Source: CAIWHR01 sp963734055 (GTDB lineage Bacteria > Pseudomonadota > Gammaproteobacteria > Burkholderiales > Casimicrobiaceae). Taken from it: DNA of 64,000 nt. The stretch lies in NCBI GenBank assembly GCA_963734055.1, contig CAVTFQ010000005.1, forward strand, positions 1-64,000, written 5' to 3'. Each line of letters opens with the position of its first letter. Position 1 is the first letter of the stretch. The position numbers and the translations under genes were made by a program. Shown piece by piece: positions 44,897 through 53,294 of the stretch. The notes beneath the pieces were generated by a model. It saw only the letters and a list, made by a program, of their open reading frames with translations. It ran no database searches and was not told where the DNA came from.

Positions 44897-44943
44897 ACGC
44901 GGCGATACTGACGTGGAGGGAGTTGCGCCGGATCGACTTGGCA

Positions 44944-46206
44944 TTACTCAGGCTTGACCTCGACACTGCCGAGCGCCGCGCCGAAGTCGGCGATGAGGTC
45001 GCCGCGGTCCTCGATGCCGCAGGAGACGCGGATCAGCGAGTCGGCGATGCCCATCGCCGCGCGGCGCTCGGCGCCCATCTCCCAGAAGATCGTGTGCGCG
45101 ACGGGAATCGCCAGCGTGCGGTTGTCGCCGAGATTCGACGACAGGACGACGATCCGTAGCCGGTTCATGAAGTCGAAGCAATCGACGCCGTCGGCAAGCT
45201 CGAACGAAAGGAGTCCGCCGCCGGCACCGAACAGCGACTTCGCGAGAGCGTGCTGCGAGTGCGACGCCAACCCGGGGTAGTGGACGGCTCGCACCTTCGG
45301 CTGCGCCACAAGGAAGTCGGCGAGCGCCTGGGCATTGGCACAGGTCCGCTCCATTCTGAGCGCCAACGTCTCGGCACCCACGCTGATGTGATGAGCCTGC
45401 TCGGCCGCAAGCGTGCCGCCCCAGTCGCGCAGCCCCTTCTTGCGCAGCTGCTGGATGCCCCACAGCGTGGTCTTCTGCGCCTTGTAGTTCTCCGCGATGT
45501 TGGGGTAGCGCGTCCAGTCGAAGACACCGGTGTCGGTCACGCTGCCTCCAAGCGCGTTGCCGTGGCCGCCGATGTACTTGGTGAGCGCGTTGACGACGAG
45601 CCCCGCGCCGACCCCCTTCGGTCGGAACAACGCGGGCGAGGTCATCGTGTTGTCGACGACGTAGAGGATCCCGCGCGCCGCGCACAGCGCGCCGATCCGC
45701 GCGAGATCCGCGACCTGCGTGCGCGGGTTCGCGATCGTCTCGACGAAGACCAGTCGCGTCCGTGGCGTCAGCGCACGCTCGACCTCCGCCGCATCGGTCG
45801 CGTCGACATGGCTGATGTCGGCCCCGTGGCCGGCGAGCGTCTCGAGCAGACTCACCGTGTTGCCGAACAGGTAGCGGCTCGCGATCACGTGATCGCCCTG
45901 GCGCGTCAAGGCGAGCAGGATCGCACCGATCGCGGCCATCCCGGTGGCGAAGCAAACGGTCGCGACACCGTCCTCCATCGCGGTGACCTTCGCCTCGAGC
46001 GCGGCAGCCGTCGGGTTCCCCTGACGACCGTACGCGTAGCCCTGCGCGCGACCCTGGAAGACGGCGGCGAGCTCGCGCACGTCGCGATAACCGTAGGCGA
46101 CCGACACGTGCAGCGGCTTGTGCAGCGCGCCGTGCTCGATGCCGGCGTCGCGGTCGGAGTGGAGGATCGCGGTGGTAAAGCCGCGGCGCGTGGGTGAGGT
46201 GCTCAT
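44944..46206 (-). CDS. Cystathionine gamma-synthase / O-acylhomoserine sulfhydrylase family enzyme
   Basis: A 420-residue PLP-dependent trans-sulfuration enzyme. It contains YAYGRQGNPTAAALEAKVTA, the cofactor aspartate in YVVDNTMTSPALF, the Schiff-base lysine in VVNALTKYIGGHGNALGG and the C-terminal SLIRVSCGIEDRGDLIADF. The family uses O-acyl-homoserine with sulfide or cysteine to make homocysteine or cystathionine for methionine synthesis. A SAM-II riboswitch with its own promoter and terminator lies directly upstream, which independently points to methionine biosynthesis. It could be called metZ or metB-like; the exact donor cannot be decided. Confidence 0.92.
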   Translation of the reverse strand: MSTSPTRRGFTTAILHSDRDAGIEHGALHKPLHVSVAYGYRDVRELAAVFQGRAQGYAYGRQGNPTAAALEAKVTAMEDGVATVCFATGMAAIGAILLALTRQGDHVIASRYLFGNTVSLLETLAGHGADISHVDATDAAEVERALTPRTRLVFVETIANPRTQVADLARIGALCAARGILYVVDNTMTSPALFRPKGVGAGLVVNALTKYIGGHGNALGGSVTDTGVFDWTRYPNIAENYKAQKTTLWGIQQLRKKGLRDWGGTLAAEQAHHISVGAETLALRMERTCANAQALADFLVAQPKVRAVHYPGLASHSQHALAKSLFGAGGGLLSFELADGVDCFDFMNRLRIVVLSSNLGDNRTLAIPVAHTIFWEMGAERRAAMGIADSLIRVSCGIEDRGDLIADFGAALGSVEVKPE

Positions 46207-46220
46207 GGTCGTCCCGGAAG

Positions 46221-46256
46221 AACAAAAAGCCCGTTCAACGTCCGCTGAACGGGCTT
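46221..46256 (-). terminator. Intrinsic terminator in the methionine-gene leader
   Basis: An 11-bp perfect stem (AAGCCCGTTCA and its complement, 46227-46237 with 46246-46256) with an 8-base loop is followed on the minus strand by TTTTGTT. It lies 15 bp before the start codon of the trans-sulfuration gene, downstream of the SAM-II aptamer, so it is the likely expression platform. Confidence 0.85.
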
Positions 46257-46296
46257 GTGGCGCCGCGTGGATTCCCTCACCGGCCGTGGCGCCCCG

Positions 46297-46352
46297 GGCC
46301 TCGCTTTAGCGGCATTTGTTATGCGCCCGCAAGCTGTGGCTCAAATCGGCGC
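46297..46352 (-). ncRNA. SAM-II riboswitch aptamer
   Basis: On the minus strand the sequence contains, in order and at the proper spacing, the SAM-II hallmarks GATTTGAGCC, GCTTGC, a central linker with ATAACAAATGC, and GCTAAAG. The order matches the metA-type SAM-II motif known mainly from alphaproteobacteria. It starts a few bases after the predicted transcription start and is followed after about 40 bases by an intrinsic terminator. High S-adenosylmethionine should stop synthesis of the methionine enzyme. Recognised by motif, not by covariance search. Confidence 0.8.
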
Positions 46353-46360
46353 AGAACCCG

Positions 46361-46388
46361 ATTATCCGGGTCGGGCGGCGAATGTCAA
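46361..46388 (-). promoter_or_regulatory. Sigma-70 promoter of the SAM-II-controlled gene
   Basis: On the minus strand a consensus TTGACA (-35, 46388-46383), a 16-bp spacer and GATAAT (-10, 46366-46361) predict a start near 46354, immediately before the aptamer. Confidence 0.75.
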
Positions 46389-46399
46389 ACGCGCTGGCG

Positions 46400-47779
46400 C
46401 TACGCGAGCGGCTTCAGCTGCCCGAGCAGCGTCGGCACGAGCTCGGTCACGGTCGGGTGGATGTGCATCGCCCGCTCGATCACGGTGTAGGGCGCCTTCG
46501 CGTACATCACGTCGAGCAGCGAGTGGATCACCTCGTCGGCCTCGATGCCGAGCAGAGCGGCGCCGAGCAGGCGCTTCGTCCCGGCATCGGCCAGCACCTT
46601 CATGAAGCCCGCGGTCTCGCCGCGTTCCTTCGCCCGGCCCACGCGCGTCATCGGCATCGTGGCAACCAGCGCGGCGATACCCCGGTCGCGCACTTCGCGC
46701 TCGGTCATGCCGGCGCGGCCGAGCGGCGGATCGACGAACAGCGCGTAGGTGGGAATCCGATCGGTCACCCGTCGCGTCTCGCCGTCGAGCAGGTTCGCGG
46801 CGACGATTTCGTAGTCGTTGTAGGCGGTGTGCGTGAACGCGCCGCGTCCGTTGACGTCGCCGAGCGCGTAGATGCCATCCACGTTCGTCCGGAGCGTGTC
46901 GTCGACCTTGATGTATCCGCGATCGTCGAGCGCGATGCCGGCCCGGTCGCAGCCCAGATCGTCGGTGTTCGGCCGGCGCCCCGTCGCCAGCAGCAGGTGC
47001 GATCCGGCGATCTCGCGCGGCTCGTCGGCGCACTCGATGTCGACGGCGACTCCGTCAGGATGCGGCCGTGCGGCGAGACACTTCGCGTTGAGCCGGACCG
47101 CGATCCCTTCGGCCTCCAAGATGTCCTTTATCGCCGCGGACACCTCGGGATCCTCGCGGCCGATCAGCGCGGGCCCCATCTCGATCACGGTGACCTCTGC
47201 GCCGAAGCGCCGGTACATCTGCGCGAACTCGAGCCCGACATAGCTGCCGCCGACGACCACCAGGTGCGAAGGAAGCGCATCGACGTCCATCATCGTCACG
47301 TTGTCGAGGTAGGACACGCCGTCGATGCCGTCGAGCGGCGGGACCAGCGCGCGTCCGCCGACGTTGACGAAGATCTGCGGAGCCTCGAGCCTCGTGTCGG
47401 CGACATGCACCTCGTGCGGCCCGGCGAAGCGCGCGTGACCCTCGAGGACCGTGACGCCCGGCGTTTCCCGCAGCCACTTGATGAGGCCTTCGCGCGACGC
47501 GCGGACCACGCCGTCCTTGCGGGCCTTGACCGCCGCCATGTCGACGCGGACGCCGGCCGGCACCACGACGCCCCACTCCGCCCCGCGGCGCGCGACGTGC
47601 GCGGCGCGCGCGCTCGCGATCAGCGTCTTGGTCGGAATGCAGCCGTTGTTGACGCAGGTCCCGCCGAACCGCTTGCGCTCGACGATCGCGGTCTTGCGGC
47701 CGGCCTTCGCGAGCCGCACGGCCAACGACGGCCCCGCCTGGCCGGTGCCGATGACAATCGCGTCGTAATGGTCGCCCAT
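46400..47779 (-). CDS. FAD-dependent pyridine nucleotide-disulfide oxidoreductase (mercuric-reductase-like)
   Basis: A 459-residue class I flavoprotein disulfide reductase. The FAD motif is AIVIGTGQAGPSLAVRLAKA. The redox-active disulfide is in GGTCVNNGCIPTKTLIASA. The NAD(P)H motif is LVVVGGSYVGLEFAQMYRRF, the second FAD motif is GIYALGDVNGRGAFTHTAYN, and the dimer-domain HxxxxE is in AMHIHPTVTELVPTLLG. There is no N-terminal HMA domain and no C-terminal vicinal cysteines, so it is not a true mercuric reductase. It belongs to the broad RclA/MerA-like group whose substrates are unclear. Its stop lies 12 bp upstream of the promoter for the methionine gene. Confidence 0.88.
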   Translation of the reverse strand: MGDHYDAIVIGTGQAGPSLAVRLAKAGRKTAIVERKRFGGTCVNNGCIPTKTLIASARAAHVARRGAEWGVVVPAGVRVDMAAVKARKDGVVRASREGLIKWLRETPGVTVLEGHARFAGPHEVHVADTRLEAPQIFVNVGGRALVPPLDGIDGVSYLDNVTMMDVDALPSHLVVVGGSYVGLEFAQMYRRFGAEVTVIEMGPALIGREDPEVSAAIKDILEAEGIAVRLNAKCLAARPHPDGVAVDIECADEPREIAGSHLLLATGRRPNTDDLGCDRAGIALDDRGYIKVDDTLRTNVDGIYALGDVNGRGAFTHTAYNDYEIVAANLLDGETRRVTDRIPTYALFVDPPLGRAGMTEREVRDRGIAALVATMPMTRVGRAKERGETAGFMKVLADAGTKRLLGAALLGIEADEVIHSLLDVMYAKAPYTVIERAMHIHPTVTELVPTLLGQLKPLA

Positions 47780-47833
47780 GACAGCCTCCCCGCTTGGCGC
47801 TCAAAGGCTACGACCGCCGCCGAACGGCCGGGT

Positions 47834-49837
47834 TCAGCGCGCGAGCATGGCCTTCAGGCTTTTCAATCGCTCGCTGCCGGCCGCCTTCTCGCGCGCCGCC
47901 TCATCGGCCGACAGCGGCGCGCCCGCCCAGCGCAGGTCGTCCTGCGCGAGCTCGGCGAGGAAGCGCGAGGGTTGGCACTCGACCGTCTCTCCGGCGCGCT
48001 TGCGCTTCCGACAATACGACAGATGAACGCTCTTCTGCGCGCGCGTGAGGCCGACGTACATGAGCCGGCGCTCCTCGTCGACGTTCCCCGCCGCGACCGC
48101 CTCGCGGTGCGGCAGGAGCCCTTCCTCCAGGCCGACCAGGAACACGTGTGGAAACTCGAGCCCCTTCGCCGCGTGCAGCGTCGACAGCCGAACCGCATCG
48201 GGCGTGCGCCCGTCCTGCCCGTCGAGCATCGTGATGAGCGCGATGGTCTGCGTGAGCTCCAGCAGGTTCCTGCGGTCGGCCTCGCCCTTGGCGGACAGCC
48301 AGCCGATGAAGTCCCGCACGCCGGTCCAGCGGGTCTCGGCCTGCTTGCGATCGAACGTCGTTGACAGGTAATCCTCGTAGCCGATCGCCGCGACGAGCTC
48401 GTGCATGAGCCGGCCGGCCGGCTCGCGCCCGGCACGATAGCGGAGGCCGTTGATCAGCGCGCAGAACGCATCGAGGATCTCGCGCTGGCGGGCCGGCAGC
48501 TCGGCGGCCGCGCGCGGGTCGAACACCGCGGCGAAGAGGCTCGCGTGCCGGTCGGCGCCGATCGCCGAGAGCCGCTCCAGCGTCGTCGCGCCGATCCCGC
48601 GCTTCGGCGTCGTCACGGCGCGGATGAACGCCGGGTCGTCGTCGTCGTTGGCGATGAGCCGCAGATACGCCATCAGATCCTTGATCTCCGCGCGCTCGAA
48701 GTACGACTGGCCGCCGGACACTTCGTAGGGAACGTTCTGGGCCCGGAGCTGCCGTTCGAATGCCTTGGCCTGGTGATTGCCGCGGTAGAGAATCGCGTAG
48801 TCCGAGTGGCGGCCGCGGTGCTGGAAGCGGTGCGCCAGCAGCCGGCGCACGACGCCTTCGGCTTCGGCCTCCTCGTCCGCGGCGGGCGTCACCGGGATCG
48901 CGTCGCCATGGCCGTGCTCGCTCCAGAGCTTCTTGTCGTGGAGGCGCGCGTTGTGCGCGATCAGCGCGTTCGCCGAGCGCAGGATCCGCGTCGTCGATCG
49001 GTAGTTCTGCTCGAGCTTGATGACGGTCAGCGCCGGGTAGTCCTGCGCGAGCCGCGCGAGGTTTTCGACGGACGCCCCGCGCCATCCGTAGATCGCCTGG
49101 TCGTCGTCGCCGACCGCGGTCAACGACGCCTTCTCGCCGACCAGGATCCGCATGAGGCGGTACTGCGCCGGATTCGTGTCCTGGACCTCGTCGATCAGCA
49201 GGTGCGAGCAGCGCTCGCGCCACTTGGCCGCGGCCCCCACGTCGGTGCCGAGCAGCGCGATGGGCAGCGCGATCAGGTCGTCGAAGTCGACCGCGTGGTA
49301 GGCGCGCAGGGCGTCGTCGTAGCGGGCGAAGGCGCGCGCGGCGCCCGCCTCCGCGTCGTCCCGCGCAGCCTCGAGCGCCGCGGCCGGGGCCAGGAGCGCA
49401 TTCTTCCAGCGGCTGAACGCCGCCTGTGCCGCACGCGCGCGGCCGCGATCGGTGGTGGCGATCAGCTCCGCGACGATGGGCAGGATGTCGTCCGGATCGA
49501 GAATGGAGAACCCGGGCTTGAGTCCCAGCGCCTTCGCATCCCCCCGGATGATCCGGGCGCCCAGCGCGTGGAACGTCGAGATCGCGAGCTCGCCCGCGAG
49601 CTCGCGCCGGCTATCCCGCGCGAGCAGCTCACCCACGCGTTCGCGCATCTCGCGCGCCGCCTTGTTGGTGAACGTGATTGCCGCGATCTTCTGCGGAGCG
49701 AAGCCCTGCTGCAGCAGGTGCCCGATCTTCGCGGCGATGACCCGCGTCTTGCCGCTGCCGGCACCGGCCAGCACGAGCAGCGGACCGTCGAGATGGCGCA
49801 CCGCCGCGCGCTGCGCCGGATTGAGCGGGAACGACAT
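47834..49837 (-). CDS. rep: ATP-dependent DNA helicase Rep
   Basis: A 667-residue SF1A helicase that moves 3' to 5' and helps forks pass obstacles. The Q-motif (FPLNPAQRAAVRHLDGPLLV), Walker A (LAGAGSGKTRVIAAKI), Walker B (HLLIDEVQDTNPAQYRLMRI), motif III (VGDDDQAIYGWRGASVEN), motif IV (QNYRSTTRILRSAN), motif V (LSTLHAAKGLEFPHVFLVGL) and motif VI (EERRLMYVGLTRAQKSVHLS) are all intact. Length fits Rep rather than the longer UvrD. It stands alone, divergent from apaH. Confidence 0.94.
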   Translation of the reverse strand: MSFPLNPAQRAAVRHLDGPLLVLAGAGSGKTRVIAAKIGHLLQQGFAPQKIAAITFTNKAAREMRERVGELLARDSRRELAGELAISTFHALGARIIRGDAKALGLKPGFSILDPDDILPIVAELIATTDRGRARAAQAAFSRWKNALLAPAAALEAARDDAEAGAARAFARYDDALRAYHAVDFDDLIALPIALLGTDVGAAAKWRERCSHLLIDEVQDTNPAQYRLMRILVGEKASLTAVGDDDQAIYGWRGASVENLARLAQDYPALTVIKLEQNYRSTTRILRSANALIAHNARLHDKKLWSEHGHGDAIPVTPAADEEAEAEGVVRRLLAHRFQHRGRHSDYAILYRGNHQAKAFERQLRAQNVPYEVSGGQSYFERAEIKDLMAYLRLIANDDDDPAFIRAVTTPKRGIGATTLERLSAIGADRHASLFAAVFDPRAAAELPARQREILDAFCALINGLRYRAGREPAGRLMHELVAAIGYEDYLSTTFDRKQAETRWTGVRDFIGWLSAKGEADRRNLLELTQTIALITMLDGQDGRTPDAVRLSTLHAAKGLEFPHVFLVGLEEGLLPHREAVAAGNVDEERRLMYVGLTRAQKSVHLSYCRKRKRAGETVECQPSRFLAELAQDDLRWAGAPLSADEAAREKAAGSERLKSLKAMLAR

Positions 49838-49919
49838 CGGAGGAGGGCCGGCGCGAGCGAATGCTAAGATGGGCGCGAGATTCTAGCAGCCCGCCGATTC
49901 ACGCACGCTTCATTTTCCG

Positions 49920-50747
49920 ATGAGTCTGTACGCGATCGGCGATGTCCAGGGCTGCCATGCCGAGCTCTGCCAGCTGCTCGAGCTGATCGGATTTTCGCCG
50001 CGCGAGGACCGACTGTGGTTCGTCGGCGACCTCGTCAACCGCGGACCGGACTCCCTTGCGGTGCTCCGCGAAGTGAAGGCGATGGGCGAAGCCGCGGTCA
50101 CCGTCCTCGGCAATCACGACTTCCACCTGCTGACGGTGGCGGCCGGTCACGCAAGACTGCATCGCCAGGACACGCTCGCGCCGATCCTGGATGCGCCCGA
50201 CCGCGGCGAGCTGATCGACTGGCTCAGGCACCGCCCGCTCGTGGTGCTGGAGGAAGAGCGGCTGCTCGTCCACGCGGGACTCCTGCCGCAGTGGACCCCG
50301 GCGACCGCGCTCATGCTCGCGCGCGAGGTCGAAGCGGCGCTCGCGGGTCCGCGTGCCGACGCGTTCCTCGCCTCGCTCTACGGCGACGAGCCGCGCACGT
50401 GGCGCGACGACCTGGAAGGATTCGACCGGCTGCGCATCGCCGTCAACGCGTTCGCGCGGCTGCGCTTCTGCAACGCGGAAGGCACGATGGAGCTCCACGA
50501 AAAGCGAGGGCCCGACCGGGCGCCCGAGGGCTTTCGCCCCTGGTTCGAGCACGAGCACCGCGCCTCGGCCGGCGTCACCGTCGTCTGCGGTCACTGGTCG
50601 ACGCTCGAGCTCAAGCTGCTCCCGAATCTGTTGATGCTGGACTCGGGCTGCCTCTGGGGCGGCACGCTGACCGCAGTCAGGCTGCCCGATCGTCGCGTCT
50701 ATCAGGTGCCGAGCCGGAGTCCGCTGCGGCCAAAACCGTTCGGATGA
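49920..50747 (+). CDS. apaH: Symmetrical bis(5'-nucleosyl)-tetraphosphatase
   Basis: A 275-residue metallophosphoesterase that splits Ap4A to two ADP and removes Np4 caps from RNA. Motifs: YAIGDVQGCHAEL, FVGDLVNRGPDS, VLGNHDFHLL, HAGLLPQWTP and VVCGHWSTLE. The ATG at 49920 fits the family start. Its 3' end overlaps the convergent acyltransferase gene by 71 bp (50677-50747). Confidence 0.94.
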   Translation: MSLYAIGDVQGCHAELCQLLELIGFSPREDRLWFVGDLVNRGPDSLAVLREVKAMGEAAVTVLGNHDFHLLTVAAGHARLHRQDTLAPILDAPDRGELIDWLRHRPLVVLEEERLLVHAGLLPQWTPATALMLAREVEAALAGPRADAFLASLYGDEPRTWRDDLEGFDRLRIAVNAFARLRFCNAEGTMELHEKRGPDRAPEGFRPWFEHEHRASAGVTVVCGHWSTLELKLLPNLLMLDSGCLWGGTLTAVRLPDRRVYQVPSRSPLRPKPFG

Positions 50748-51483
50748 CGTCTTCCGCCGCGCGCGCGAGCTCGCGCCGGTGGCGGGCCCGCGCCGACAGC
50801 GCGCCGGCCACGTGGGCCTCGGCGACGAGCGCCGGCTCCGCGGTCACTCGCCAGAACGACGCGACGAAGCTCGTGTCGCCCACGTAGGCCGGCGCATCGC
50901 TCGGCGCACCGTTGGGATCGCGGTAGCGGATCGCGACCGGCTGCACGTGCCCCTCCGCGTCGACGATCGGCTGCAGCAGCGAGGACTTGAACGGCAGGAG
51001 CGTCGTGCCGTCGGTCGTCGTGCCTTCGGGAAAGATCGCGACGATGTCGCCGCGTGCCAGCGCAGTCGCGGCCTCGCGGTTGATCGCGTGCGCGTGGTGC
51101 CGCCGCTCGCGCTCGACGAACAGCGTGCCGACGTTCGCGGACAGCCGTCCGACCACGGGCCAGCGCCGGATCTCCGCTTTCCCTACGAAGCGCGCGGGCT
51201 GCAATGCGAGCAGCACGAAGATGTCGAGCCACGAGACGTGGTTCGCGACGATCAGGAGGTTGCCGGGCAGGCCGCCCTCGGGCACGCCGTGGAAGCGCGC
51301 CTCGATGCGCAGGATCCGGAGCAGGCGGGCGGACCAGCGGCGAACGATCTCGCGCCGGCGCGAAAGACCGACGAACGGAAAGACGGCGTACGTCGTGACG
51401 ATGCCTTCGACGACGTGGAGTCCCATCCGCGCGGTGCGGGCGACGCGGTACGGCAGCGCGACGCGGCGCCGCGCGCGCTTCAC
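50677..51483 (-). CDS. plsC: 1-acyl-sn-glycerol-3-phosphate acyltransferase
   Basis: A 268-residue membrane-associated acyltransferase for phosphatidic acid synthesis. Family motifs: NHVSWLDIFVLL (HX4D), FVGKAEIRRWPVVG, FVERERRHHA and IFPEGTTTDGTTLLPFKSSL. A hydrophobic segment precedes the catalytic part. The GTG at 51483 overlaps the kinase stop by four bases (GTGA), so translation is coupled. The end overlaps apaH in the opposite direction. Confidence 0.88.
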   Translation of the reverse strand: MKRARRRVALPYRVARTARMGLHVVEGIVTTYAVFPFVGLSRRREIVRRWSARLLRILRIEARFHGVPEGGLPGNLLIVANHVSWLDIFVLLALQPARFVGKAEIRRWPVVGRLSANVGTLFVERERRHHAHAINREAATALARGDIVAIFPEGTTTDGTTLLPFKSSLLQPIVDAEGHVQPVAIRYRDPNGAPSDAPAYVGDTSFVASFWRVTAEPALVAEAHVAGALSARARHRRELARAAEDVIRTVLAAADSGSAPDRRDDRAA

Positions 51484-52424
51484 CACAGGTAGTCGCCGAA
51501 GCGCTCGTGGTACGCGGCGCCGATCGAGTCGCGATCGACGGCATGGTTCTGCCCGCCGCGATGGGCGATCTTGCGCGCGCCCATGAGCGCGGCGAGCCGC
51601 CCCGTCTTGGTCCAGTCCCAGCCGTGCGCGATCCCGTAGAGGAGTCCCGCGCGATAGGCGTCGCCGCATCCGGTCGGATCGACCACCGCCGATGCGGGGA
51701 CCGCGGGAATCGCGATGGTGCGGCCATCGACGCGGATGCGCGAACCGTCGGCGCCGAGCGTCTCGATGACGGCGTCGACGCGCCGGGCGAGCTCGTCGAG
51801 CGCAACGCCGGTGCGCTCGGCGAGCAGCCTGCCTTCGTAGTCGTTGACGGCGAGGAACGTCGCCGCGTCGATCATTTCGAGGAGCTCGGGTCCGGAGAAC
51901 AACGGCAGCCCCTGGCCCGGGTCGAACACGAACGGCACGTTCGAGTTCGCGAACTGCTCGACGTGCGTCCGCATGCCCTCGCGTCCGTCCGGCGCGACGA
52001 TGCCGAGCGCAATGTTCTCGACGTCGCCGACGCGGTTCTCGTGCGACGCGTTCATCGCGCCGGGGTGGAACGCGGTGATCTGGTTGTCGTCGAGATCGGT
52101 GATGATGAACGCCTGCGCCGTGTAGGTCCCCGGGACCGTGCGCACGCCTTCGAGCGCGAGTCCGAGCGTGCCGAGCCGCTCGCGGTACGGGGCCCCGTCC
52201 TCGCCGACCGTCGCCATGACGACCGGGGTTCCGCCGAGCCCCCGGAGGCCGTACGCGATGTTCCCGGCGCAGCCGCCCCATTCGCGCCGCATCTCGCCGA
52301 TCTGGAAGGACACCGACAGCACGTGCACCTGCTCGGGCAGGATGTGCCGCGCGAAGCGGTCGGGGAACACCATGATGGTGTCGTACGCGAGAGAGCCGCA
52401 GATCAGCGTGCGCGGGCCGTCCAT
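51480..52424 (-). CDS. PfkB-family carbohydrate/nucleoside kinase
   Basis: A 314-residue ribokinase-fold kinase, closest in pattern to bacterial adenosine-kinase-like members. Signature one is WGGCAGNIAYGLRGLGGTPV, and signature two, with the catalytic base, is VVDPTGCGDAYRAGLLYGIA, where the common GAGD appears as GCGD. TLICGSLAYDTIMVFPDRF is the usual N-terminus. Adenosine or a sugar is the likely substrate; this cannot be fixed from sequence. It is coupled to the downstream plsC. Confidence 0.88.
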   Translation of the reverse strand: MDGPRTLICGSLAYDTIMVFPDRFARHILPEQVHVLSVSFQIGEMRREWGGCAGNIAYGLRGLGGTPVVMATVGEDGAPYRERLGTLGLALEGVRTVPGTYTAQAFIITDLDDNQITAFHPGAMNASHENRVGDVENIALGIVAPDGREGMRTHVEQFANSNVPFVFDPGQGLPLFSGPELLEMIDAATFLAVNDYEGRLLAERTGVALDELARRVDAVIETLGADGSRIRVDGRTIAIPAVPASAVVDPTGCGDAYRAGLLYGIAHGWDWTKTGRLAALMGARKIAHRGGQNHAVDRDSIGAAYHERFGDYLW

Positions 52425-52502
52425 GAGCGTGCTTTCCGGGAGCGAAGGGCGCGCAAGTGTACCCCGGTCCGCACGGCGCCGGCGCCACCGTGCGCGACGG
52501 GC

Positions 52503-53294
52503 TTACTGGCCCTGGGGCTGCGGGGCCTGCGGCTGCTCGCGGCCGATCTCGCGCACGACGTACTGCTGGCGCCGCGAGACGGGGAGCGTCTCGGCGACGC
52601 CCTTCAGCACGACTTCCCAGTGCGCGTCGCCCTCGTCGCCGACGCAGCGCTCGAAGCCGCGAATGGCGTCGCGCGCGACGAGGCAGTTGCGGTGGACGCG
52701 GACGAAGCGCGAGCCGAATTCCTCCTCGAGGCGGGTCAGCGACTCCTCGAGCAGGAATTCGCGCTGCGAAGTGCGGATCGTGATGTACTTGAGCTCGGCC
52801 TTGAGGTAGACGATCTCGTCCAGCGGGACCAGCACGACGCGCGAGCGCTCGGTCACCGACAGGAACCGGCGGGCGGACGCCGGCAGCTCGTCCAGCTTCG
52901 TCGTCGTGAGCGGCCGGAGCCGGGGCACTTTCTGCAGCGCGGCCAGCAGGCGCTGCATGCGCACGGGCTTCATCAGGTAGTCGATCGCGTTCACGTCGAA
53001 CGCTTCCAGCGCGTGCTCGTGGTAGGCGGTGGTGAAGACGACGACCGGCGGCTGCGCGAGCTTGAGCAGGTGCCGCGCGAGCTCGATGCCGTCCATCTCG
53101 GGCATGTGAATGTCGGAGAGCACGAGGTCCGCCGTCACCGCGTGGAGTATCTCCATCGCCTCGCGCCCGTTCGCCGCCTCCCCGACGATCGCGAGCGGCA
53201 TCACGCTGGCGCAGTCGTCGAGGAGCTCCCGCAGCCGTCGTCGCGCGGGCGCCTCGTCGTCGACGACCATCACCCGGAGCGGCGCTTCAGCCAT
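52503..53294 (-). CDS. LytTR-family response regulator (AlgR-like)
   Basis: A 263-residue response regulator. The receiver domain has the acidic pair VVDDEAPARRRLRELL, the phospho-acceptor aspartate in LVLSDIHMPEMDGIEL, the threonine in VFTTAYHEHA and the lysine in DYLMKPVR. The C-terminal LytTR DNA-binding domain (LVPLDEIVYLKAELKYITIR, FVRVHRNCLVARDAI) follows. The ATG at 53294 overlaps the sensor-kinase gene by eight bases. Together with argH next door this resembles the AlgZ/AlgR locus of pseudomonads and betaproteobacteria, but targets are unknown. Confidence 0.92.
   Translation of the reverse strand: MAEAPLRVMVVDDEAPARRRLRELLDDCASVMPLAIVGEAANGREAMEILHAVTADLVLSDIHMPEMDGIELARHLLKLAQPPVVVFTTAYHEHALEAFDVNAIDYLMKPVRMQRLLAALQKVPRLRPLTTTKLDELPASARRFLSVTERSRVVLVPLDEIVYLKAELKYITIRTSQREFLLEESLTRLEEEFGSRFVRVHRNCLVARDAIRGFERCVGDEGDAHWEVVLKGVAETLPVSRRQQYVVREIGREQPQAPQPQGQ

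Noticed and set aside
46221..46256. Inverted repeat before the methionine gene as a dispersed repeat copy
   Set aside because: It is followed by a T-rich tract on the minus strand and placed after a SAM-II motif, so a terminator fits better; it resembles none of the repeat families in the window.
46400..47779. Mercuric reductase (MerA)
   Set aside because: The CVNNGC disulfide region fits, but the N-terminal metal domain and C-terminal cysteine pair are missing and no mer genes are near.
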